From Advenella faeciporci (GTDB taxonomy: Bacteria; Pseudomonadota; Gammaproteobacteria; Burkholderiales; Burkholderiaceae_B): a stretch of 64,000 bases of DNA. The stretch lies in the NCBI RefSeq assembly GCF_014652395.1, contig NZ_BMYS01000014.1, forward strand, positions 1 to 64,000. The letters run 5' to 3'. Positions within the stretch are counted from its first letter, which is position 1; the number at the start of each line of letters is the position of its first letter. The translations under genes and the position numbers were made by a program. This document shows, piece after piece, positions 18,718 through 28,463 of the stretch. The notes under the pieces are model-generated. The model was not told where the DNA came from, did no database searches, and saw only the letters and a list, made by a program, of their open reading frames with translations.

Positions 18718-19110
18718 ATGACCGTCAGGCATGATCTGAAGAACGCGGTTGGCAGCCTGTTTAAAATCGCTGCCACCCGCGTGGAGTTGTTTGGGCTTGA
18801 AGTGGCCGAAGAAAAAGAGCGTATGCTGGGCATGCTGTGGTTGAGCATGTTTGGTTTTGTTTTTTTTATCCTGGCCCTCATGAGTGCAACTGTATTGGTT
18901 GGCCTGTATTTTTGGGGTACCGAATACCGTTTTGTCGTTTTGCTGGGGCTGGTGCTATTTCATACCCTGGCTGCACTGGCCTGTTTTTGGTATGTCCGTT
19001 CCCATCTCATCAGGAAAAATCTGCCATTTTCCGCTACGGTCAAGGCCCTGCAAGATGATGCGCAGTGTATACGGGGCAAAACACCGGCAGCTACCGAGGA
19101 TCGCCCATGA
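18718..19110 (+). CDS. YqjE-like / holin-X-type small membrane protein
   Basis: A 130-residue protein with an amphipathic N-terminal region (LKIAATRVELFGLEVAEEKER) and two adjacent hydrophobic segments (around residues 42-65 and 73-96). This is the pattern of the phage_holin_3_6/YqjE family. It follows the DUF883 gene by 21 bases, and its stop overlaps the next start (ATGA). The holin name comes from a domain label; there are no phage genes nearby and no reason to infer lysis. Confidence 0.85.
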   Translation: MTVRHDLKNAVGSLFKIAATRVELFGLEVAEEKERMLGMLWLSMFGFVFFILALMSATVLVGLYFWGTEYRFVVLLGLVLFHTLAALACFWYVRSHLIRKNLPFSATVKALQDDAQCIRGKTPAATEDRP

Positions 19111-19511
19111 ACCGAAAAGAACGGGAGTTGCACAAACAATTTCTGGTTGCCCGAATAGAGGTTGAGCGGGAAATTGCCAGTCTGAGTTTCAGAAAACTGG
19201 CTCTCTCGGCTTCCCCACGTGCACTGAAGCAGCAATTACTGCAAAGCGGTAACCTGGGCTTGTCCCGTATGACAGGTATTCCTTCTACCTTGTTTGCTTA
19301 CCTGGAAAAGAACCCGCGTCTTAGCCTGTTGGTTAGCCGGGTTTTGCTGCGCTCCAGCAAAACCCGTTCAAAAGTGCTTAGGCCGGTGGTGCTGGCGGCG
19401 GTTTCCTGGTTTGTTTACAATAAATTCCAGAATCGGGAAAGCAAAGCGCCTTCCCGTCAACCGGTTACTACAAGCCCAGATCCTTCCATAGAGAATCCAC
19501 CCGGGTTTTGA
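19107..19511 (+). CDS. YqjK-position hypothetical protein
   Basis: A 134-residue basic protein starting at ATG 19107, which overlaps the previous stop by four bases (ATGA). It has a charged N-terminus ([11 protein letters not shown]), a middle rich in Leu and Arg, and a weakly hydrophobic segment ([14 protein letters not shown]) near residues 94-107, then a polar proline-rich tail. Its place after DUF883 and YqjE-like genes matches yqjK, but sequence similarity cannot be judged by eye. Its 3' end overlaps the convergent ubiD gene by 44 bases. Confidence 0.75.
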   Translation: MNRKERELHKQFLVARIEVEREIASLSFRKLALSASPRALKQQLLQSGNLGLSRMTGIPSTLFAYLEKNPRLSLLVSRVLLRSSKTRSKVLRPVVLAAVSWFVYNKFQNRESKAPSRQPVTTSPDPSIENPPGF

Positions 19512-21012
19512 CATCTGCATCCATCTTGATGGGCGTCCCCCATTCGCGTTGGGTTTCACCAGGCCATTTATTGGTGGCATCCAGTCCCATCTTGCCACCC
19601 AAACCAGATACCGGAGAGGCAAAATCCAGGTAATCAATGGGCGTGTTTTCAACCAGTAGCGTATCCCGTACCGGGTCCATTCGGGTAGTCATGGCCCATA
19701 CGACTTCTTTCCAGTCGCGGGTATCAACATCGTCATCAACTACAATAATGAATTTGGTATACATGAACTGACGCAGGATGCTCCAGACGCCAAACATGAC
19801 ACGTTTGGCATGACCAGCGTATTGCTTACGGATGGAAACGACTGCGAGCCGGTAACTGCAGCCTTCCGGTGGCAGGTAAAAGTCAACGATTTCAGGTAGT
19901 TGCTTCTTTAGCAGGGGAACAAATACTTCATTCAGGGCCACTCCCAGCACCGCAGGTTCATCGGGAGGTTTGCCGGTATAGGTTGAGTGGTAAATGGGGT
20001 TTTTGCGCATGGTAATGCGCTCAACCGTAAAGACCGGGAACCAGTCCTGTTCGTTGTAATAGCCGGTATGGTCGCCGTAAGGGCCTTCCAGCGCCATTTC
20101 GTAAGCGGAGGGTTTCGGAGGCGTCATGCCTTCGGGCACTGAAGGAGCCAGCGCGCGCGGGTCTGAGGACGGAAGTATATGCCCCTCAAGCACGATTTCC
20201 GCCGAGGCGGGAATGGACAAATCGCTGCCAATGGCCTTGACCAGTTCTGTGCGTGAACCGCGCAGCAGACCGGCAAACTGGTATTCCGACAGGCTGTCGG
20301 GAACCGGTGTTACGGCACCCAGGATGGTGGCAGGGTCTGCGCCCAGGGCAACGGCAATCGGAAACGGTTTGCCGGGATTGGCCAGGGCGAAATCACGAAA
20401 ATCAAGAGCGCCGCCGCGATGTGACAGCCAGCGCATGATGAGTTTGTTACGGCCTACAAGCTGCTGGCGATAAATCCCCAGGTTCTGGCGTTTGGCAAGT
20501 GGGCCTCTGGTAATGACCAGGCCCCAGGTAATCAGGGGGGCGACATCGCCAGGCCAGCAGGTCTGGATGGGCAGGCGGTTAAGGTCAACGTCATCGCCTT
20601 CAAGAATAATTTCCTGGCAGGCGGCGTGGCGATGCATTTTTGGGGCCATGTCCCACAGTGCGGCTTTAAGCATGGATACCTTGCCAAAAGCGTCTTTCAG
20701 GCTTTTGGGTGCCTCGGGTTCACGCAGGGTGGCCAGCAATTCACCTATTTCCCTTAGGGCGCCGGTACTGTCGGCACCCATGCCCCAGGCAACCCGCTGG
20801 GGCGTACCAAACAGATTGGCCAGCACCGGAATGTCAGATTTCTGGCCATTGTGCATGGGATTGTCAAAAAGCAGGGCAGGCCCTTCCTTGCGTAATACAC
20901 GATCGCTGATTTCCGTCATTTCAAGATGGGTGGAAACCGGTGTTTGAATGGCTTTCAGGTTATTCAGTTTTTCGAGCTGACTGAGGAAGTCACGCAGGTC
21001 ACGGTATTTCAA
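19468..21012 (-). CDS. ubiD: 4-hydroxy-3-polyprenylbenzoate decarboxylase
   Basis: Prenylated-FMN-dependent decarboxylase of ubiquinone synthesis. It has 514 residues from a TTG start at 21012, the point where the family N-terminus [13 protein letters not shown] begins. An earlier in-frame TTG at 21099 would add 29 unconserved residues. Recognisable regions are the [12 protein letters not shown] stretch, [16 protein letters not shown] with RGG (prFMN and metal-binding side), [12 protein letters not shown], and [17 protein letters not shown]. The flavin prenyltransferase ubiX is not in the window. The 3' end overlaps the convergent YqjK-like gene. Confidence 0.95.
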   Translation of the reverse strand: MKYRDLRDFLSQLEKLNNLKAIQTPVSTHLEMTEISDRVLRKEGPALLFDNPMHNGQKSDIPVLANLFGTPQRVAWGMGADSTGALREIGELLATLREPEAPKSLKDAFGKVSMLKAALWDMAPKMHRHAACQEIILEGDDVDLNRLPIQTCWPGDVAPLITWGLVITRGPLAKRQNLGIYRQQLVGRNKLIMRWLSHRGGALDFRDFALANPGKPFPIAVALGADPATILGAVTPVPDSLSEYQFAGLLRGSRTELVKAIGSDLSIPASAEIVLEGHILPSSDPRALAPSVPEGMTPPKPSAYEMALEGPYGDHTGYYNEQDWFPVFTVERITMRKNPIYHSTYTGKPPDEPAVLGVALNEVFVPLLKKQLPEIVDFYLPPEGCSYRLAVVSIRKQYAGHAKRVMFGVWSILRQFMYTKFIIVVDDDVDTRDWKEVVWAMTTRMDPVRDTLLVENTPIDYLDFASPVSGLGGKMGLDATNKWPGETQREWGTPIKMDADVKTRVDSLWKDLGL

Positions 21013-21177
21013 TTTGTTCGGCCTATCAGAATTTGATAAAGAGGCTCCATTATAGGATATCTGGCGACAGTCGGTGCGGGTGTTTGTCGGGTTTGGCAAG
21101 CTGGCGTACCAGATATTTCATGACTAAATGAATTTTCGGGTTATATTTGGGGTTTTCCCACTTGCTGGAAATGAAGG

Positions 21178-22032
21178 ATGGCTTTGTTTGATATCAGTCC
21201 TGAAACCCGACAGGTTCGTCAGGGAGTAGTTTCTTTTTTTTATGACTTTATTCGTTTAATGGTCATGTACTTGGGTATTGCCGCGATGGTCCTGGTTGCG
21301 GCCATCTTCATTTTGCCTGCAGCGCAAGACCGTTTCCAGCAGGTGCGGCTGGCTGTGCTGGCAGCACTGGAACCGGACAATTCCATGGTGTCCGAGCAGG
21401 ATTTCCTTAGTTTGTTTGCGGTGAATGATCAATATGAGCGATCCAGGAAAGCCCTCTCTTCTGCGGTTGTGAGCCCGGAAGAAGCTGCCACTGAAAAGGG
21501 TTTCTTTGCCAATTTGACGATTGACCAGCCTCAGTTCAGCCTGCCGGGTGTGTCGGCCGATCAGGCGCAGTTGTTAAGGGACTACATCGCTCGCAAATTC
21601 AAGGTGGCCCGTAATGTGACCGGCTCGCTAATTCTGACCGTTTATGAAACGGCCCGGGAAAAAGATCTTGACCCCCTGCTGGTGCTGGGGGTCATTGCGG
21701 TTGAATCACGGTATAACCCTTTTGCCGAGAGTCATGTGGGTGCACAGGGGTTGATGCAGGTGCTGACCCGGGTACATGCCGAGAAATTTGACGAGTTTTA
21801 CGGTGGGAAATTATCGGCCCTGAATCCGGTGGCCAATGTGCGGGTGGGGACCCGGATTCTGCGAGACTGTATCAAGCGCAGGGGGTCTGTTGATGGGGGA
21901 CTGGCCTGTTACGTTGGGGCAACAGGCCCGAATGGGGGGAGCGGTTATGCCGCCAGGGTGCAGGCCGAGCGCAAACGGATTGCGCTTGAGTCAGGGATCC
22001 CTTTAGGAAAGAACCTGGGGCAGTTCTATTGA
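21178..22032 (+). CDS. membrane-anchored lytic transglycosylase (SLT domain)
   Basis: A 284-residue murein lyase anchored by one N-terminal helix (about residues 27-48). The C-terminal SLT domain has the catalytic Glu176 in GVIAVESRYNP, the GAQGLMQVL motif about 20 residues on, and the downstream NVRVGTRILRDC and ACYVGATGPNGG segments seen in MltC/Slt70-type folds. The region between residues 50 and 130 has no recognisable domain. It stands alone on the plus strand. Its last 30 bases overlap the end of the convergent aminotransferase gene. Confidence 0.9.
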   Translation: MALFDISPETRQVRQGVVSFFYDFIRLMVMYLGIAAMVLVAAIFILPAAQDRFQQVRLAVLAALEPDNSMVSEQDFLSLFAVNDQYERSRKALSSAVVSPEEAATEKGFFANLTIDQPQFSLPGVSADQAQLLRDYIARKFKVARNVTGSLILTVYETAREKDLDPLLVLGVIAVESRYNPFAESHVGAQGLMQVLTRVHAEKFDEFYGGKLSALNPVANVRVGTRILRDCIKRRGSVDGGLACYVGATGPNGGSGYAARVQAERKRIALESGIPLGKNLGQFY

Positions 22033-23205
22033 GTTTCTTTCTGCCAGTTTTTGCAGGAAAGGCGCCATGCGGGCAATGGCCTCTTTCAGTCTGTCCAGCC
22101 CTGTGGCATAAGAAATGCGAATCATGCGGCTGGCATGTTCGGGCCCGAAATCCAGGCCTGGAATAACGGCCACACCGGTTTCATGCAGCAGATCCCGGGC
22201 AAACGTCTCGCTATTATCAGAGTAATGGCTGATATCGGCATAAATGTAGAAGGCGCCATCGGGTATAACCGGCACTTTCAGATTCAGTCGCTCAAGTTCG
22301 GGTAGCAGATAATCCCTGCGCTCTTTAAAGGCAAGCCTGCGTTTTTCATATATCGCCATGGCTTCATCGGTAAAGCAGGTGATGGCGGCATGCTGGGCAA
22401 GGGTAGGGGGGCAAATGCACAGGCTGCTGGCCAGTTTTTCCACGGCAGGCACAATGTCTTCAGGGACGATCATCCAGCCCAGGCGCCAGCCTGTCATATG
22501 AAAATATTTTGAAAAACTGTTAATGACGATGATATCGGGATCAATGGACAGGGCGGAAACCGGGTTACGGTCATAGCTCAGGCCAAGGTAAATTTCATCC
22601 ATGATCACCAGACCGTTGCGTTCTTTGACCGCGCGGATGATTTTTTTCAATTCCTGGCTATCCACGGACGTGCCGGTGGGGTTGCTGGGTGAGGCAATCA
22701 GGACGCCACGGGTGTTGTCATTCCAGTTGGCCATGATTTTTTCGGCAGATAGCTGAAACCGTTCTTCTGCGGTACAGGGAATCAGACGGGGGCTGGCACC
22801 GGCACAGATTATAAAATTGCTGTTGGCAGGATAGGCCGGGTCTGGCATGAGAATTTCATCGCCAGGATTAAGCGTGCTTAAACAGGCCAGGGACAGGGCA
22901 CCCGAAGCCCCCGAAGTGATAATGACCTGTTCGGGATTAACGCTGACATCAAAGTGTTTTTTGTAATAGTTGGCGATTTCCGCCCGCAGTGGCGTAATGC
23001 CCAATGCCGGGCTGTAACCGCTTAAGCCGGCCTCTGCAGCATGGTTCAGGGTTTCAACAACGATGGTGGGGGCGGTGAAATCGGGTTCGCCTATTCCAAG
23101 ACTGATAATATCCTGTCCCTGCTCTTTTAGTTTTTGGGCTATTTTGGTTACTTCCATAGCCTGAAAAGTCAGGGCTTTTTCAATTCGTTTGGCAATACGT
23201 GACAT
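22003..23205 (-). CDS. class I/II PLP-dependent aminotransferase
   Basis: A 400-residue fold-type I aminotransferase of the aspartate aminotransferase group. GIGEPDF (residues 37-43), the SGASGALSLAC cofactor pocket, SNPTGT (174-179), MDEIY (202-206) and the Schiff-base Lys233 in SFSKYFHMTGWRLGW are all present. I start at ATG 23205 (MSRIAKRIE); the longer frame adds twelve residues. Substrate cannot be fixed; family members act on aspartate, aromatic or branched amino acids. It has no operon partners. Confidence 0.92.
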   Translation of the reverse strand: MSRIAKRIEKALTFQAMEVTKIAQKLKEQGQDIISLGIGEPDFTAPTIVVETLNHAAEAGLSGYSPALGITPLRAEIANYYKKHFDVSVNPEQVIITSGASGALSLACLSTLNPGDEILMPDPAYPANSNFIICAGASPRLIPCTAEERFQLSAEKIMANWNDNTRGVLIASPSNPTGTSVDSQELKKIIRAVKERNGLVIMDEIYLGLSYDRNPVSALSIDPDIIVINSFSKYFHMTGWRLGWMIVPEDIVPAVEKLASSLCICPPTLAQHAAITCFTDEAMAIYEKRRLAFKERRDYLLPELERLNLKVPVIPDGAFYIYADISHYSDNSETFARDLLHETGVAVIPGLDFGPEHASRMIRISYATGLDRLKEAIARMAPFLQKLAERNSIELPQVLS

Positions 23206-23375
23206 GGCAAGCTCGGCGGCAAAAAATAAAACAGCAGACACAAGCCGAAAAAGCGTGATTCGGCTGAATATAATAGTGGATTGTAGTTTGTGGACGGCAT
23301 TCCGTCATTCAGATCGGTGGAATGGCACTTAAAATGTGCGGGTTTGTTTAATTGTTTTCAGGTGGCAATATCATT

Positions 23376-24287
23376 ATGAGCATGAATCGTCGTGCGTTTT
23401 TGAGTTTTGGCAAAAAGGCGGTGAGCCAAAGTCCATGGCAAAATTTCTGTCAACGGATTGCCCGCTCCGTCAAGGGGCCAATCCGGGATGAGGGTGAACT
23501 TGAAGGTTATGGGGCCGCTTCGGTAACCATCAGCCGGCTGGCCGATGCGCTGCACTTACAGGCTTTGTGTGTCGAGTATGATGCGGCAATGGTGCTGGAT
23601 GGCATCGCCGTGCGGGAAAACGTGATTGGCCGTTCATGCTTGAGTGTCTGCATTGATCCGTCCCTGTCGCGGGTGGAGCCATTGGGCGATAACGCGTGCC
23701 TGGCACAGCCGGCAGCCACCGCCGGCCAATTGCTGTCGCTGGGGTACCGGCAGTTCGAACAGGTGCCCGCCGACGTGACGCTTGCGCACTGGCTGGCAAG
23801 TCCCGAATATCATGATGTCAGGCCCGGTTATACCCATACTTCAGGGCTTGAGCGGATTCATGTCATGTTTGCCGATGGTAAAACCGCTGTTTTGGGTGGT
23901 TTTGGTGTCAATGATGAGTCTCCGCTTTCAATTCCAAGCCTGCAAAGAATTATTCCCAACCTGTTTGAGCTTTTGCGTGAAGACGATGTCGAATGGAGCC
24001 TTGGCCTGGCATGCTGGCCTTTTTCGTACAGGCTGGATGCGCTCAAGGCGCTTCATGCGGATATCAACCTTGCCCGCCTGTTTCTGGGGCATCGGGGAAC
24101 GCTGGTCTGGGCCCAGGAAATGGTTGTTCGCAAAATGCCCGAACCACCGGCAGTCATGCCGGGCATGGCGATGTTAAGCGGGCAAGAGCGGGAGCGGCTG
24201 GTTCACTCGATTACCCATGTGGAAGGCAGAGTCAAGGGATTGTTTGATCCATCCGGTGTATTTCTGTATTTGGATGAATGTCTTTAA
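23376..24287 (+). CDS. hypothetical protein resembling a reduced FAD-binding (PCMH-type) domain
   Basis: A 303-residue protein I cannot name. It opens with a Tat-like NRRAFLSFGKKA stretch without a clear hydrophobic core. The region AQPAATAGQLLSLGYRQFEQVPAD (about 110-133) and the later MFADGKTAVLGGFG (about 166-179) resemble the two strand-loop motifs of PCMH-type FAD-binding oxidases (FAD_binding_4), but the usual glycine-rich pyrophosphate loop and the cap domain are missing. It may therefore have lost FAD binding. I chose ATG 23376, with AGGTGG about ten bases upstream. It stands alone between an aminotransferase and maeB. Confidence 0.6.
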   Translation: MSMNRRAFLSFGKKAVSQSPWQNFCQRIARSVKGPIRDEGELEGYGAASVTISRLADALHLQALCVEYDAAMVLDGIAVRENVIGRSCLSVCIDPSLSRVEPLGDNACLAQPAATAGQLLSLGYRQFEQVPADVTLAHWLASPEYHDVRPGYTHTSGLERIHVMFADGKTAVLGGFGVNDESPLSIPSLQRIIPNLFELLREDDVEWSLGLACWPFSYRLDALKALHADINLARLFLGHRGTLVWAQEMVVRKMPEPPAVMPGMAMLSGQERERLVHSITHVEGRVKGLFDPSGVFLYLDECL

Positions 24288-24422
24288 CTGCGCCAAAAAT
24301 GGGTGGACAGGTGTCTTTGGGGAATAGACGCACAAATTGAATGATTCATCGTGCAATTCGGACGTATTTTTCGTATGATAGAGAGCTCAATACTCATACA
24401 CTAGTCTGTACAGGATTCAAAA

Positions 24423-26729
24423 ATGGATGAAAGTTTACGCGCCGCCGCTTTGGAATATCATAAAAAAGGCCGTCCGGGCAAAATCTCCGTAACGCCGACC
24501 AAACAATTATCAAACCAGCGAGATCTGGCGCTGGCTTATTCACCTGGCGTGGCGGCTGCCTGTGATGAAATTGTCAGCAACCCTGCCAATGCGATTCAAT
24601 ATACCGCCCGTGGCAACCTGGTTGGCGTGATTACCAATGGTACTGCCGTGCTGGGGTTGGGTAATATTGGCCCCCTGGCCTCTAAGCCCGTCATGGAAGG
24701 CAAGGCGGTCCTGTTCAAGAAATTTGCCGGTATTGATGTTTTTGATATTGAAATCAACGAGAATGATCCCGAGAAACTGGTTGAGATCATTGCCGGACTT
24801 GAGCCCACTTTTGGTGGCATCAACCTGGAGGACATCAAGGCACCCGAATGTTTTCTGGTAGAGAAAAAACTGCGTGAACGCCTGAAAATCCCGGTTTTTC
24901 ATGATGACCAGCACGGTACTGCCATCACTGTTGTCTCGGCCTTTCTGAATGGCCTGAAGGTGGTTGGCAAGGATATCAGGAACATTAAGCTGGTTACGTC
25001 CGGTGCCGGAGCCGCAGCACTTGCCTGCCTTGACTTGCTGGTTGATATGGGTTTGCCTATTGAAAATATCTGGGTTTCAGATATTGAAGGCGTGGTTTAC
25101 AAGGGACGCAAGGAATTGATGGATCCTGCCAAGGAACGCTTTGCCCAGGAGACTCCATTGCGTACACTGGCTGAAATTATGGAAGACGCCGATGCTTTCC
25201 TGGGGCTGTCCGCCGGTGGTGTACTGAAGCCTGAAATGCTGTTGAAAATGAAGCCGAATCCACTGATTCTGGCCCTGGCCAATCCCAGCCCCGAGATCTT
25301 GCCCGAAGACGCACATGCCGTCCGTGATGATGTGGTGATGGCAACCGGCCGTTCCGATTATCCCAACCAGGTCAACAACGTGCTTTGCTTTCCGTATATT
25401 TTCAGGGGAGCCCTTGATGTGGGTGCCACCACGATTACCCGTGGCATGGAAAAGGCGGTGGTGCATGCCATTTGCAAGCTGGCCCAGGAAGAACCTAACG
25501 ACATTGTTGCTGCCGCTTATGGCGGTAACCAGCTTGATTTTGGTCCTGGATACCTCATTCCCAAACCCTTTGATCCCCGCCTGATTGTCAGGATTGCCCC
25601 TGCCGTGGCCAAAGCAGCCATGGAAGATGGTGTTGCCACCCGTCCCATTGAAGATCTCGAGGCTTACGCTGAACAGTTGCAGCAGTTTGTCTATCATTCC
25701 GGTTCTTTCATGAAACCCATGTTCTCGCTGGCTCGCTCATATGTTCGCGACGGCGGTAAATCCCGTATCGTGTTTACCGAGGGTGAAGATGAACGGGTTC
25801 TGCGTGCGGTACAGGTCCTGATCGACGAAAAAATCTGCCGGCCCATACTGGTTGGCCGTCCTGCCATTCTTGAAAACCGCATCCGTCAATTTGGCCTGCG
25901 CATTTGTCTTGGCGAAGATGTCGATGTCACCAATTCTGAAAATGATCCCCGTTTCAAACAGTACTGGACAACCTACTGGGAAATGATGAATCGCAAAGGG
26001 GTAACCCAGGAATTTGCCCGGGTTGAAATGCGCCGCCGTTTGACGCTGATTGGCGCCATGATGGTTAAGCTGGGTGATGCCGATGGCATGATTTGCGGTA
26101 CGGTCGGTACTTACGCCAATCACCTGCGCCTGGTTGACCAGGTCATTGGCAAGGCACCTGGCATCACGACTTACGGTGCCATGAATATCCTGCTGATGTC
26201 TGAGCGAACGGTCGCGGTGGCCGATACTCACGTAAATGCCGATCCCTCTGCGGCCGAAGTGGCTGAAATTACCCGGATGGCGGCCGAAGAAATGCGTCAT
26301 TTGCAAATCGAGCCCAAAGTTGCCTTGTTGTCCAGCTCAAACTTCGGGACCGATAACCCGATGTCCGGCTCCAAGATGCGTGAAGCCCTGGGCATTATCC
26401 GTGAACAGGAACCCGGTCTGGAAATTGACGGTGAAATGCACGCGGATGCGGCGCTTGATGAAGATGTCCGCAAGCGTATCCTGCCTTCAAGTACCCTGTC
26501 GGGCAGCGCCAACCTGTTGATTTGTCCCAATGTGGATGCCGGCAATATTGCCTATAACCTGCTTAAGACATGTGCCGGGGGCAACGTGGCAGTGGGGCCG
26601 TTCCTGTTGGGGGTGAACGCGCCTGTCCATATCCTGACTGCCAGCTCGACAGTGCGTCGCATTGTCAATATGGCGGCACTGACGGTTGTTGATGCCAATA
26701 CACCCGGAAATAAATTCACAGGCCTCTGA
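24423..26729 (+). CDS. maeB: NADP-dependent malic enzyme with phosphotransacetylase-like C-terminus
   Basis: Oxidative decarboxylation of malate to pyruvate. It has 768 residues, the MaeB length. The malic domain runs to about residue 430 with [14 protein letters not shown], the catalytic [15 protein letters not shown] region, [11 protein letters not shown] and the nucleotide loop [13 protein letters not shown]. The C-terminal 320 residues look like phosphate acetyltransferase ([35 protein letters not shown]). In E. coli this part is regulatory and binds acetyl-CoA. The patatin gene begins inside its last 38 bases. Confidence 0.96.
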   Translation: MDESLRAAALEYHKKGRPGKISVTPTKQLSNQRDLALAYSPGVAAACDEIVSNPANAIQYTARGNLVGVITNGTAVLGLGNIGPLASKPVMEGKAVLFKKFAGIDVFDIEINENDPEKLVEIIAGLEPTFGGINLEDIKAPECFLVEKKLRERLKIPVFHDDQHGTAITVVSAFLNGLKVVGKDIRNIKLVTSGAGAAALACLDLLVDMGLPIENIWVSDIEGVVYKGRKELMDPAKERFAQETPLRTLAEIMEDADAFLGLSAGGVLKPEMLLKMKPNPLILALANPSPEILPEDAHAVRDDVVMATGRSDYPNQVNNVLCFPYIFRGALDVGATTITRGMEKAVVHAICKLAQEEPNDIVAAAYGGNQLDFGPGYLIPKPFDPRLIVRIAPAVAKAAMEDGVATRPIEDLEAYAEQLQQFVYHSGSFMKPMFSLARSYVRDGGKSRIVFTEGEDERVLRAVQVLIDEKICRPILVGRPAILENRIRQFGLRICLGEDVDVTNSENDPRFKQYWTTYWEMMNRKGVTQEFARVEMRRRLTLIGAMMVKLGDADGMICGTVGTYANHLRLVDQVIGKAPGITTYGAMNILLMSERTVAVADTHVNADPSAAEVAEITRMAAEEMRHLQIEPKVALLSSSNFGTDNPMSGSKMREALGIIREQEPGLEIDGEMHADAALDEDVRKRILPSSTLSGSANLLICPNVDAGNIAYNLLKTCAGGNVAVGPFLLGVNAPVHILTASSTVRRIVNMAALTVVDANTPGNKFTGL

Positions 26730-27936
26730 TCATGCCGCCTCGCACCGGGAAGCACCTGTAGGATTGGTGTTTACCGGTGGCGGGGCCAAGGCCGCTTACC
26801 AAATAGGGGTGCTTTGGGCGCTGCTTGATATTCTTGACCCCCATCGCCGTCCCGGCTTTCGCAATCCGTTCCAGATTATATGCGGATCTTCCGCCGGGGC
26901 AATCAATGCAACAGGGTATGCCTGTCGGGCAGCCTTTCCGCATGCTTCGGTCAGACGCCTGCGTCATATCTGGAGTAATATCAAAACCAGCCAGGTATAC
27001 CGTTCTGATCCGGTGGGGGTTTTTGGTAATGCAACCCGCTGGCTGTCCCTGTTGATGTTTGGTTGGGCCAGCCCGTTTATCAGGGCGCAAAGCCCCAAGT
27101 CTTTGCTTGATAACCGGCCTTTGGCGCATTTGCTGGGCCGGTTCATGCACTTTGACAATCTCAGGCATAACCTGCTCAATCACGATCTGTCTGCGCTGGC
27201 TATTACCGCAACCAGTTATACCACGGGTACCCACTTAACGTTTTACCAGTCCAAACATACCCTGCAGGAATGGCAGGGCTTCAGGCGAAAATCGGTTGCC
27301 TGTGACATCAAGCTAAGTCACTTAATGGCCTCCAGCGCTATACCGTTTGTGTTTCCTGCACAATGTCTTTCCGTTCAGGCCCATACCGAGTGGTGTGGCG
27401 ATGGCTCCATGCGACAGTTGGCCCCCATCAGCCCCGCCATTCATCTTGGGGCGGAAAAGGTGGTGGTCATCAGCACGACGGATCACAATAGACAGGAAGA
27501 GGTTTCTTTTGAACATTGCTCGGAAAGTTATCCAACCCTGGCCCAATTGGGCGGGCATGCCCTTTCGGATATTTTTGTGGATGGGCTTTCTATTGATCTG
27601 GAACGCATTCACCGTATAAACTCCCTGTTAAAGGTGATTCCCGAACAGACCGATGTCAGGCCGGCCCTGAAAACCATTGATGTTCTTACGCTAAGTCCGA
27701 GCAAATCTATTGACGAAATCGCCATGATGCATTTAAATTGCATGCCACAGACCGTACGTGCGTTTTTGCGCGTTTTGGGCGTCTCTTCCAAAGGTGGCGT
27801 TCATACAGGTAGTATTGTTGCCTCTCATTTATTATTTGAGGCGGATTTCACAACAGAGTTGATAAATCTCGCTTATGTGGATACGATGCAGCGAATAGAT
27901 GAAATTAAGGCGTTTTTTAATGAGGGCGCATCATGA
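26692..27936 (+). CDS. patatin-like phospholipase family protein
   Basis: A 414-residue lipid acyl hydrolase. The oxyanion loop is FTGGGAKAAYQIGVL (about 28-42), the nucleophile elbow is G65-S-S-A-G69 with Ser67, and the second catalytic residue sits in WCGDGSMRQLAP (DGS motif). The C-terminal 150 residues have no recognisable domain. The start is uncertain: ATG 26692 lies inside maeB, 38 bases before its stop, while a TTG around 26763 would remove the unconserved front. There is no signal peptide, so it should be cytoplasmic. The stop overlaps the barstar start (ATGA). Confidence 0.88.
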   Translation: MPIHPEINSQASDHAASHREAPVGLVFTGGGAKAAYQIGVLWALLDILDPHRRPGFRNPFQIICGSSAGAINATGYACRAAFPHASVRRLRHIWSNIKTSQVYRSDPVGVFGNATRWLSLLMFGWASPFIRAQSPKSLLDNRPLAHLLGRFMHFDNLRHNLLNHDLSALAITATSYTTGTHLTFYQSKHTLQEWQGFRRKSVACDIKLSHLMASSAIPFVFPAQCLSVQAHTEWCGDGSMRQLAPISPAIHLGAEKVVVISTTDHNRQEEVSFEHCSESYPTLAQLGGHALSDIFVDGLSIDLERIHRINSLLKVIPEQTDVRPALKTIDVLTLSPSKSIDEIAMMHLNCMPQTVRAFLRVLGVSSKGGVHTGSIVASHLLFEADFTTELINLAYVDTMQRIDEIKAFFNEGAS

Positions 27937-28406
27937 GTAAAAAATCAGAAAATACGTTAACGAAGATTCTGTCTTCTGGCGGAGAAATCAAGGCTGACGC
28001 CCGGAAGCAGGAAGATGTTGCCGCTTTGGCTGAAGAAATGGGCCTGACGTTTTTTTCCGCTGATTGTGACAAGGCCAGGAACCGTTCCGCCATTTTAAGG
28101 GCATTGGCCAAAGCCGTGGATTATCCGGTTTTCTTTGGCAACAATATGGATGCCTTGCTGGACTGTTTGGGAGAAACCCTGCTGGACCAGAAAAAAGGGA
28201 TGGTGCTCTGGATTAAAAACCTGCATTCGGGTGACCCAACCCTGGCTGATGATGCCCGGGATATTCAGGGTATCCTGAATGATACCCTTGAGTTTGCCGC
28301 TGACAAGGATCGGGTTTTTGTGTATTCAATAGAGCATGTGGGCAAACATTCCGACCCAGAGCCTGGTGTGGCACCTGCGCCTTATGCCGAGAGCCAGGGC
28401 AAATAA
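27933..28406 (+). CDS. barstar-family protein
   Basis: A 157-residue protein with the barstar fold pattern: ALAKAVDYPVFFGNNMDALLDCLGE (about 53-77) is the signature helix-loop with the conserved Asn and Asp. Classical barstar inhibits the secreted ribonuclease barnase. No barnase-like ribonuclease gene lies nearby. Its start overlaps the stop of the patatin gene by four bases, which means coupled synthesis with a lipase. It is longer than barstar (about 90 residues), with about 50 extra residues at the N-terminus. Its partner is unknown. Confidence 0.82.
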   Translation: MSKKSENTLTKILSSGGEIKADARKQEDVAALAEEMGLTFFSADCDKARNRSAILRALAKAVDYPVFFGNNMDALLDCLGETLLDQKKGMVLWIKNLHSGDPTLADDARDIQGILNDTLEFAADKDRVFVYSIEHVGKHSDPEPGVAPAPYAESQGK

Positions 28407-28463
28407 ACGACAATAAAAAGTGCAGGAAGCGGCCTTTACCGGTTTGGTCTGTTCTTGCTGATT

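Noticed and set aside
18718-19110. Phage holin
   Set aside because: The YqjE-like protein matches a holin-named family, but no phage gene, lysin or integrase lies near it.
27933-28406. Barnase-barstar type toxin-antitoxin pair
   Set aside because: Only the barstar-like half is present; the neighbour is a lipase, not a ribonuclease.
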